Positions 22,441 through 31,474 of a stretch of 64,000 nt of DNA are shown one piece after another (the stretch's first letter is position 1; every line of letters begins with the position of its first letter). The position numbers were made by a program, and so were the translations under genes. This stretch comes from Amylostereum areolatum (Eukaryota > Basidiomycota > Agaricomycetes > Russulales > Stereaceae), in NCBI GenBank assembly GCA_012932865.1, contig SAXG01000067.1, forward strand, positions 186,001 through 250,000. The letters are read 5' to 3'. The notes below the pieces were generated by a model that did no database searches, was not told where the DNA came from, and saw only the letters and a program-made list of their open reading frames with translations.

Positions 22441-24333
22441 TTAATAATAACCTTCTCTACTAACGCGCAAGACGGAAACAGAGTCCCGGAGCAACTTCAG
22501 TGTACGACTCTCGTCTGAGACCCCCACCACTGCCTGTGTGTCGCCGTCCAAATCCCCGCCTTCAACCCCATCCCACGGCACCTCCATGGGGATCTGCAGC
22601 TCCCGTACCGGATACCCGATCCGTTTTCGCTCATCCAAATAGTTTGCGAGGCTGGTATAGTCGGGTTTAGGGAACGATTTGCTAGGAACAATGCATAGCG
22701 TGTCGAGGTGAGGAAGAAGGATGTCTTGCGGAGCAGTCGAATCGCCTGAGACAGGATGGGGGATGCCATTAACTATCTTGAGGATGTTTACGAGACATGT
22801 GAGGGAGGCCTCTGGCACATATAGACGTTGAACTTTGAGTGCGCGCACCAGAAACTCGCGATCGTGGACAATTTCCATGATATCGGAAGGAAGATCGAGG
22901 AGGAGGTCTAAAACACTGTCGAATGTAACCGCAGGCTTGCCCTCGCTGACCTGGGATTCGTCGTATGTGCACCAACCCCATGTGATATAAATATCGTATT
23001 GAGGGATGGGCTCCCAAGAACTAGATGATGCGGGTGTGGGCCACCGCGCTCGCCGGCCACCCACGGTGACAGTAACTAGGCCCTCGACCTCTTCAGCAAC
23101 CATCGAAAGCGCGATCGGTGAGCGTGAGTCAAGGATATTTTCAAAGGCAGCCAGTGAGGAATTTTCAAGGGGTTCTAGAAGATTGAAGTTATAGAGCGAG
23201 TCGCCCTGCAACTCCACCCGAATCTGTGTACTGTCTTGGGGAGCGACGTGCGTGAAGAACCTGAATAGGGACTCGTCATCGTCCTCTATGATATGAAGGG
23301 TGGATAAGTATTTGGGGAGAACTACATCGGTTAAGGGATCATCGAAGACATCGGCGGAAAAAAAATTCTGGAGGGTGATGCTGTCGACGCAGGAAAGCTG
23401 CTGGAAAAGGGCATTGATTGCGGCGACAGTGTGGCCAGGGTCAAGTTTGCCATAGAACTTGAACGTGATCGTAAGCTGATGAAGGTGAGAGAATATGGAG
23501 TTGTTCCATGGAACGAGACAGTTGTGAATGCTGAGGGAGGAAAGCCGGGGATAACGCGTGTGCAGATCGGAGTCGATTTTGAATATGCGACCCCTGGTGC
23601 ACTGCAGCTCAAGTTTCTCTAAGGCTGGCATGGAACGGCCCAAAACCCAGGAAGCATCGCGGTCCGTTGATACGGTTGTTTCTAGGATGCGAATGCGGTC
23701 ATCCGGGATGCTACCCACGCAGAGCCCACCGCGTGCGTACACGTCCTCGCCCTCGTCCTCGCCCTCGGTCGCGCTACAACAATACACTGAGAGTGGTGTG
23801 GACCCAGCTCTGGTCAATGCATTTTCGGCAAACGCATGGGACACCCGAGGGAGGAGTATGTCTGTCCAAAGTGTTTGGAAGTTCAGGGAAACCTTTCGTC
23901 ACAGCTATGATTGGTGCAGTCCCGTACACGCTGAAATAGGAAACACACACCTCGCGCCAGTGATGGCAGACCTGGGTGGCAGCAACCCAAGAAGTAAGGC
24001 TTAACATACCGGCGTTGCGGTAATCTGCAGTATCTTCATCGCGAACAGCTTGGAATACGGATGCCAAAAGCTCGGGAGGCAGGCGCGCTACAGCAGGTTT
24101 GCAGTCGTTACGGAGACGCTTGACTCGGACTAGCATTTCTTCCACTGCCTTGATCTCGACCTCGAACTCTTCTGACCGATGGAAAGTCCGATCAAAAAGA
24201 CGGCGAGTACGCGCATTGTTCGTCCAGAACTCCTTGCACGAAGGCCAGCTATTGCACTCATCAGCCTTGAGACCGTTTAAAGCGCTGACGCCACCGCCTG
24301 GCAAGGGACCACGTACCTAGGATGATCTCTCAT
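22441..24333 (-). CDS. F-box protein paralogue D (three exons, 588 aa)
   Basis: Exons 24317-24333, 23951-24248 and 22441-23892 sum to 589 codons. Exon 1 encodes MRDHP; exon 2 carries SWPSCKEFWTNNARTRRLF, then the F-box VARLPPELLASVF and CHHWRE. Exon 3 has the family start VSLNFQTLWTDILLPRV, a short acidic insert (EGEDEGEDVY) encoded by a CTCGCC-rich repeat near 23740-23770, and leucine-rich segments such as RYPRLSSLSIHNC. It ends with SVSVLRVSREGYY. Predicted role as for the other members: SCF adaptor with unknown target. It is intact and more diverged in exon 3 than B and C are from each other. A telomere-like box sits 144 bp upstream. Confidence 0.9.
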
Positions 24334-24476
24334 GACTGAAAACATCCCCTTCTCCTTCGAGCGGTAAATCCCTGAGCTTGAGGCGAGACGTGTGCTGGAA
24401 GATGCGTAGCACTGTAGGCTTTTCGATCGCCCTGGGAGGATAATGGTAGAGAGTGGAAGAGAAAAGATATTGGCAT

Positions 24477-24492
24477 GGGGTTAGGGTCAGGG
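24477..24492 (-). promoter_or_regulatory. Telomere-repeat-like box upstream of F-box gene D
   Basis: GGGGTTAGGGTCAGGG on the plus strand, 144 bp before the ATG at 24333, in the same orientation relative to the gene as at A, C and E. Confidence 0.5.
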
Positions 24493-24559
24493 TGTCCCCA
24501 CTGTGTGCGTAGTACCTACGTATTTGCTCTTCTAAATAACTCTCTTGCTCTGTGACTGC

Positions 24560-25165
24560 CATCCCACACTCAATGGGTCCCGCGTACAGGGAGCATCGGC
24601 CATGCTCATCCTACGGCGCGATTAACATGCCATCCTGCTCCGCATCTTTGTCGGCCGCAACGGCTGCAACGGCTGTTCCACTTTCCGCCCGCTTGCTTCG
24701 ACACTCTTTGCACCCCCGATATATCGCGCAAGCTACATCATGATGGTGCAGATCACGGAAACGACTCGCGCGCCCCCCACGCGAAGACCGTTCTTTCCTC
24801 CGTCCACGACGTGCTCACAGGGCGTCGGGTCGTTTACGACACCACTGCGCGGACGCACGTCTCGTCGCTGCGCCTTTGGTGGATGGTGCGCCGGTTTTCT
24901 ACCCTATTTTAGGGTCTATCTGGTGGCGCGCCCTTGGGAGGTGAACAGTGTTGAAGGTACGTGGTCCCTCCGTTTCATCGTCGCATTCCTGAACACCTCA
25001 CCGTAGACGTGAGCGGCGCGCGGTGTCTACAACGCCGCTGACGGCCACATCTTCCTGTGGTCAAGACGTTCATTTGTTTGACGTTCACGTCGACGCGTAT
25101 TGGTTCGATTCAATGCTATCGTACTATTCTTACATTCTCAAGCCTGTTACTGAATCGTGTACTTA
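24560..25165. other. Intergenic with weak coding-like fragments
   Basis: No supported gene. A plus-strand frame at about 24737-24912 could encode some 58 residues (ending RRFSTLF) and may be a remnant, but it has no start context and no recognised domain. Confidence 0.4.
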
Positions 25166-27090
25166 TCAATAATATCCTTCCCTGCTGTGACGCACGACGG
25201 AAACCGACTCCCTCAGCAATTTCCACACACCGCTCTCCTTCAAGTTCCTCGCAGCACCCTCCATCGCCTCCGTGCTTCCGTTCGAAAACGTGCCATCGAC
25301 CGGCGCCTCCTTTGGAACATCTACTGGTATCTGTAACTCCCGCACTGGATGCCCTGCTCGTTTGCGCGCGCCCAGGTATTTGGCGAGCACCGCGTAGTCT
25401 GGCTTTGGAGATGCTTTGCTGGGGAAGATGCATAGCGTGTCTAGTTTGGGGAGGAGATCGGCGTGGGGAGAGCCTGAAGCAAAATCGAGTGACGAAGAGG
25501 ATGTGATGTTGTTCCCAAGGATTTCCGTGAGGATTCGGAAAGATTGCTCGCTCGTATACAAGCGCTGGACCTGCGATGCATATGCGAATATCTCATATCC
25601 AAGCTCCTCGTACACGGGATCGTACCCTGATTCGGTGTAAGGGAGCTCGAGGGAAAGGTCTAAGACGCCACCGAGTAACACTCCGAGACCATCGATCTCG
25701 ATCGCGGGAGAGACGACCTCGTCCTCGGGAGACTCGCCCGGATCGCTCACGGAGAAGGTGGTATCCCATGTAATGCGGACGTCGTCGGCAGGAACAAGTT
25801 CCCAAGACGTGAATAGTGGAGGCGAGGGCCATCGCGTCCGCCGCGCGCCCACGGTGATGGTGCTTTCGTTGACGAATTGCCATCGATCGCGTGGATTTGG
25901 TACTATTATAGATAGGGAGGTTGGGGAATTCGAGCCTAAGAGACGGGTGAAGGTGTTGTTCAGGCCAGCTCGAAATAGGAGGGTGTGAGTGGCACACTCT
26001 CGCATGTCTATTGTAAGGCGTGTGCTATCTTGGAAGGCGATGCCTTGTATGAATTCGAATAAGAGGTCTGCATCCCCCCTTTCGATGATCTGAAGGTGGG
26101 ATAGGGACGCAGGGAGGTGTATAGGAGGAGGGGAGTTGAGCGGGAGAGCTTCCGGACGGACATGCTGTAGTGTCATGCTGTTTATGCGGGAAAGCAGTTG
26201 AAAGAGGGCGTTCATTTCGGCGACACTGATACGAATAGATTCGCCGTAGCCGAAAGCGAGTGACAGGTGTTTGAGGTGAGAAAACACGGGGCTATTCCAA
26301 GGGATGATGCAGTTGAGGGTGCTGAGGGAGGAAAGGCGAGGGAAAAATGCGTTCATGTCACAGGTGACGGAAAAGTGGGTATGGCCGTTATTCGTTAGCT
26401 CAAGATTTTCTAGAAGTGGCATGGGACTGTCGAGGACCCAGAACTTATCCAGGAGTATCGCATTTGCGGTGCGGACTCTGTCCCGTGGGATGGCATCCGT
26501 GTATGGAACAACCCCGTAGAAAAATCTTTGAAAGCGCTTGGTCAAATGAAACACTGAGAGCGGCGCAGAGCCAGCTCTGCGCATGTAGTGTTCTGCGCGT
26601 GTATTTGACATCCGGGGAAGAAATATGTCTGTCCAAAGTATTTGGCTATGCATGAAGATCTGTCGTTCATTAAGTTCCGGTTCAGCCACTGGTTTGACGC
26701 GTAGTGGTGATAAAAACGTACTTCGCGCCAATGGTGACAAACCTGAGTGGCGGAATTACAAAATTTCCAAAAGGGAGCGTCAGGATCGCGGTTTTCTGCG
26801 GTATTTTGATCGCGAAGGGTTCGGAAGACAGCTGTCAAAATTTCGGGAGGCAGACGGGACACGGCGGGTTTGTGCTCGTTGCGAAAACGCTTGACTTGGG
26901 CGACGGACTCCTCAAGAGCCTCAATCTCGTCGTCGACTAGAGCGGACAGATGGAACGCCACGTCGAAAAGCTGTCGAGTACTGCGCGCTGTTCAACCAGA
27001 ATTGCTTTCGTGAGAGCCAACTGGGGCGTTCGTCAAGATGCGTAACAGGTATTTGTTTGTTACTTTACACTGCCTTTCAGGATCCCTCAT
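25166..27090 (-). pseudogene. F-box protein paralogue E, probably disrupted near the 5' end
   Basis: The same three-exon layout is visible: 27074-27090 (MRDPE), 26722-27020 and 25166-26659. The first intron would use a GC donor (GCAGTG) instead of GT. In exon 2 the frame steps +1 near 26980-26990, before FDVAFHLSALVDDEIE, so the usual FW..NA.. segment and the F-box are not in one frame. The F-box VSRLPPEILTAVF, the Trp-containing CHHWRE end and the whole 498-codon third exon are open, ending in SVSVVRHSREGYY. Either a shorter protein starts at the ATG at 26961, or a single-base error hides an intact gene, or this is a young pseudogene. A telomere-like box lies 127 bp upstream of the first ATG. 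Confidence 0.75.
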
Positions 27091-27216
27091 TGTGAAATGC
27101 GGCGCTGTTCGTGTTGAAGGTACAAGTCCCCGATGTTGAAGCTTGAAGGATTATGGAGAGTGCAAAGTTCGTGGTCGTGACTCGGACTTCGGAGTCGAAG
27201 TGAATTCGATTTCAAA

Positions 27217-27232
27217 TAGGGTTAGGGTCAGG
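27217..27232 (-). promoter_or_regulatory. Telomere-repeat-like box upstream of F-box gene E
   Basis: TAGGGTTAGGGTCAGG on the plus strand, 127 bp before the ATG at 27090; same orientation as the boxes of C and D, with which it shares GGTTAGGGTC. Confidence 0.5.
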
Positions 27233-27289
27233 AATCAGGATCAGCCAACTTTCACTTCAGAAAATTACCACCTCGATCTCCACTTGCAT

Positions 27290-27710
27290 AGGCTGGGCTC
27301 ATACGAGCGAAATCAACGTCGTGTGGATGGGATGATGACGGTGGGTAGCTCACACAGTGTTGGTTGCTGAACCGTGATAGGAAACTGGTGTCTGTCCGAC
27401 GAACCCATTGCTGGAGACGAATTGGAAGTCCTCCTCCTCCTCCCCGTCCGCGCCCGAGTCCGCTGCAATATCCTTCTTGGGTAAATATCACGTGAGATTG
27501 AGGACTGATCTATGCCGATTGTGATCTCCGAGCTCGTTCAACCTCGTGTATCACTGGGCGTACAAAGCGAATACATAACCACCGTTTTGCACCCCATATC
27601 TCCCCGTCACCGAGTGAGCGCGTTCCACAAGGCGTTTGATCAACTTGCATTCGTTCAAGCCGCCCGGATTTGTGTTGGACATCGTGTCTATACATCCATG
27701 TTGTCGTAGC
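27290..27710 (+). pseudogene. Truncated deoxyhypusine synthase pseudogene, opposite strand to the intact gene
   Basis: Three blocks match the intact deoxyhypusine synthase gene at 38666-40022. Block 27290-27370 matches the end of its first exon and first intron, with about 35 bases missing. Block 27377-27482 matches the start of exon 2 (GTCTGTCCGACGAACCCAT and GTCCGCTGCAATATCCTTCT are close matches). Block 27520-27707 matches the end of exon 2, the next intron and part of exon 3 (TTCGTTCAAGCCGCCCGGAT). Intron sequence is retained, so it arose by DNA duplication, not retrotransposition. Most of exon 2 and everything after the FVLDIV codons is missing. It is immediately followed by an 18-bp direct repeat containing TTGTCGTAGCTGGC near 27698-27735. 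Confidence 0.8.
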
Positions 27711-27970
27711 TGGCCAATGTTGTCGTAGCTGGCATCTGTCGCTGCATCCAGCGAAATGGGGTGGATTGTTCGGTGGACATCGAGTGGGCATTTCGTATAT
27801 CAATGTATGCCTCGTCTTACATGTCATCTGGAGAACACCGTCCAGGAAGATAACCTCCCAATTGTCCAATAATATTTTACAAACACGGCGATGCACGGCT
27901 ACTACAAGCACCTTAGAGCTTTTCAAGAACCAATCTACATTGAACCTTTCGACCTTCCCGGCCTTCAGCC

Positions 27971-30802
27971 TCACACGCCCTTGATCCCCAACTCCTCCGC
28001 AATAATCAGCGCGGCCTTCTCTCCGATCGTCACTGCCGACGAATAGGTGTTCGACCCGACGTTGGCCGGGGCAATCGACATATCTGAAATTGGGAAGCGT
28101 CAAGGCGAAGCGAAGCACGCGCACGAAGGACGGGTACGCACCGGCGACTTTGAGGTTCCGCACGCCGTAGACGTTGAGCTTGGAGTCGACCACGCCACCG
28201 TCCTGGCGCGGTTTCATCGCGCACGTCCCGAGCTGTGAATGGAGCCAGGTCGTCAGTACTCAGTACCCGTAGTGACCTGGTAACGCAAATCCGTACCGAA
28301 TGCCATGTCGTGGACACTGTCACACAGAAGTGTCGTCAGCCTCCAAGTCCACAGACCCAACGTGAATGTAACCGCACCAATCGTCCGCATGTGCTTCTCG
28401 ATCGCCTCGTCGTCCTCCCTCGTGTACACGATCCGCTCCGCATCGACCGCCACGGGGCCCTCCGAATCGACCAAAACTTGCGCCGGGCTGTCCTTCGGGA
28501 AGACAGGGTGGAGAGAAGCCACCTCGCCGCGGAAGAGGGGCATTCGGCGCGCGATCTCGCGCGTGTATTTGTAGGTCCAGACGAGGGGCATCACGTCGGC
28601 CATTCTTTGGGGAGGTGTCAGTGTACATGCAGGAAAAGGATAAGGAGTACGGGGAGCGTGAAGATGAAGGGGAAGGAAGGGCGGGCGGGCAGACGGCACG
28701 TACGATTCCATGAACCCGGACTTGAAATCGAGCGGCGCGGAGGCGTCTTGACCGTCGGTGATGTGGACGTGACCCCGGGCGACGGGATACATCTAAGTAA
28801 GCAGGTTCGTCAGATCGAGTCGTCAGCCGCCCGGGCGCCAACGCGGAATGTATACGTACGGTGAAGAAGACCATAGTGTAGTACTTGCCCACGAACGCGC
28901 TCGGGTCGGCGGTGAGAAGCCTATGATAGTAACCCAATGCATGAACAAACGACGGCACCACCGAAGAGGATATAGCACGCACATAGAGTCTTGTCCGATC
29001 CACAGGAGGGACTTGTCCGGAGCCGGCGCGTAGTACTCCTCCCAGACCTTCTTGAACTCTGGCCCGAAGGACGCGATTTCGTTCTCGAAGGGACGTAACT
29101 TCACTCCCGCATCGATGCCACTGTAGATTGAGGTCTTCGTCAGTACCTTTCTATGCTATACATGATATGGAGGTGGAATAATGCGTACTTGTGCGCGAGA
29201 AGCCCCTTGCCCGTCTTCAACCAGAGGCTTTGTCTCGTCTAGGGAGCACGGTCAGCTAGCGCGTCGAGGGAAACGGACGAAGGAGACCCGCCTTTGAGAG
29301 CATCCTCGTCGCTCCGCACGATCGCGTCCAACGTCTCCGCTTCCTCGGGAGCCTTGTACGGAATGAATACGAGATTGTGGTCTAAATCGACGGTCGATGA
29401 GCTACTTGTGTTCGCAAATCATGATAGACTCGTCAGTACCTTGATACCCATCGCCAACGCCAGGGAGGTCCACCTTGAGCGGAACGTCTAACATGTTTCA
29501 ACACCTCGGAGCTGCCGATGCCTGAACGCTCGAGGATCCCGGGAGAGCCAAACGCGCCCGCAGAGACGAGGACGAGGCGGCTCGCGCGGACGGAATGCAC
29601 GTCGCGATCGGCGTTCGGGTGGAAACGCGCGTTCCAGGTGAACTCTACTCCCGTCGCGCGGTCACCCCTGCGCAGAGTAGAACGTCAGCAAGGGTGGTGG
29701 CGGAGGGAAGGAGGAAGGAGGAGGCGGTATGTACTCGAATATGACGCGCTTGACGTGGACGCCGGCTCGCGTACTGCAGGGTGCTGGTCGGAAGGTTGGC
29801 TGTAGATGTAGTTGTGCGGAACGTCCGAGCGACGACCCGTCTTCGCGTCGATCCATCTATGCAATGTCGGTCAGTGGCTTGCACGCTAGCGCGAAGATGG
29901 ATCCTCACTTCTGCCACCTCTACAGATATGAGACGTCGAGCTGTCAGTCCGCAATATAAACAACATGGCGACGCGGAACGCACCCCGTACTTGTTCACAG
30001 ACACCGTGTCGCTTGGGTCGACGTCGGGGCCTCCGTCCCGCCGAGCGTCCGAGCTTCTTCGCGACCTCAAGGAACTGTTGTCCGACGTTGGTGAATATGC
30101 CGCCATAAGACACCTTGAGCGGGCCCGCGTATCCGTGCGTCTTCGCGTCTTCCTTCACTTGGTATGTCTCAGACTGCGTAAACACAAGGAAGAGTTGGTC
30201 AGGTGATGATGCCGAGGGACCCAGGACGGACCACGGGAACACAGACGACAGGCTAAGGAAGGGGTACACACCTTCTCAAGGAGTGGTATCAGGTCCTTCG
30301 AGCCCCAGCCGGGGTTCTTGTACACGTTCTCCCAATCGTCGTAGTCAGACGCGCTCGCCCGCGTGTACATCGCAACTACGCAAAAGCGTCCTCAGCACTC
30401 GCGAAAGGGAGGAAACCCGTTCGCGGAAAAGCGCACAATTGACACTGGAGCCGCCGCCAAGACACTGTCCGCAGGGCACGATGATGGAACGTCCTCCGAG
30501 TGCTGTCGTGGGGGTTCCTTGGTGGAAGCGCACGGTGTCCGAGGTCGGGCGAAGGTGGGTGAGGTAACGCGCAGGCTGGACGTGGGCGAGCAGCTCCTTC
30601 GTCTCGGGCCCAGCTTCGAGAATGAGGATCTTGAGCGAGGGGTCGGCAGCCGCAAGACGTCCTGCGACGACGCATCCGCATGTACCACCTTCAAATTATG
30701 GCATATCCAAGAACTGGGAATGAGTTTGGGAAGACGGTGATGCGGTGGCGACGACGTACCTCCGGCGACAATAATGTCGTACTCGGCGTTCAACTTCGAC
30801 AT
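27971..30802 (-). pseudogene. GMC oxidoreductase, alcohol oxidase type, copy 1, frameshifted
   Basis: The exon layout copies that of copy 2 (31475-34299). The FAD dinucleotide-binding motif spans introns 1-2 (YDIIVAG then GGTCGCVVAGRLA), CLGGGSS and MYTRASASDYDDW follow, and the C-terminus has TTWHS, LGTCAMKPR and APANVGSNTYSSA. Against copy 2 there are single-base +1 offsets near 30050, 29780, 29765, 29488 and 29228, and one donor reads GC instead of GT after the codons for DALK. Several exons (for example 28823-29104 and the exon with MYPVARGHVHITD) are clean. Such enzymes oxidise short primary alcohols to aldehyde with release of hydrogen peroxide, typically in peroxisomes or, in brown-rot fungi, outside the cell. 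This copy would not make a full protein as written. The lesions are all +1, so sequence error must be considered. Confidence 0.85.
29909..29919 (-). other. 11-nt microexon in alcohol oxidase copy 1
   Basis: AGGTGGCAGAA on the minus strand lies between CTGT-AG and GT-GAGG splice signals and completes the codons R-W-Q-K between NKYG and WIDAKTG. Confidence 0.7.
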
Positions 30803-30882
30803 CGAAATGTGATGATTGGGAGTTCAAGTGGTTGTGGGGCGAGGAAGAAGGAGTTTTTGATAGACGTCTAGGGATCCTGGAC

Positions 30883-30891
30883 GGTATTTAT
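30883..30891 (-). promoter_or_regulatory. TATA-like box of alcohol oxidase copy 1
   Basis: The minus strand reads CATAAATACC about 85 bp before the ATG at 30802; copy 2 has the same CATAAATACC about 65 bp before its ATG (34361-34370). The remaining intergenic sequence to 31474 shows no gene. Confidence 0.5.
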
Positions 30892-31474
30892 GCATGGGCA
30901 ACTTGGCCTTGTTGTGGGGTCATGGGACGGGATTGACCATTACAATTTACGTCTTTGTCTTGGGCAGCACCCTCGTGAGCGCTTTTTTTGCACTGGGGAC
31001 TTCCGTTAGACTCGTTGTGAGGCGCAGCCACAGACCAGTAAACCACACACCGAGAGCGTGACCATTTCCATTTGCGCATCCTTGAGTCCTAGCCTGTCTC
31101 ACGCATCGAAGGGACCAAACGAAAGGGCCACGCGATTCGAGCAACTGGTGCTTCAAAAAAAGCCTTGAACTTGGTTGAAACCTCCGTTTGTCGTGGAACC
31201 TGGCACGGTGGACGAGAGGCGGACGGAGGTGGAATGCAGGGTGTGTGTGCGGGTCCAAGCAATTTCGACAGCAGTTGGGTTTCGCCGATTGCGGTACCCG
31301 GCCCGCTATCTTCTACATACAAACTTATCTTATCTATTAGCACCTTGCCACCGCTTCGTTCAGGAATCGTACCAAAATCGTACTGTATTGAACATGAAAG
31401 AACCGAACACGCATACGGCCAACTAACATTTCACGCCTACCGCCAACTACCGACGTACCGACTTCGCTCTCGTT

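Noticed and set aside
27510..28217. 235-codon minus-strand frame at the end of alcohol oxidase copy 1
   Set aside because: Begins as the real exon LGTCAMKPR but then reads through an intron and into the antisense of the DYS1 pseudogene.
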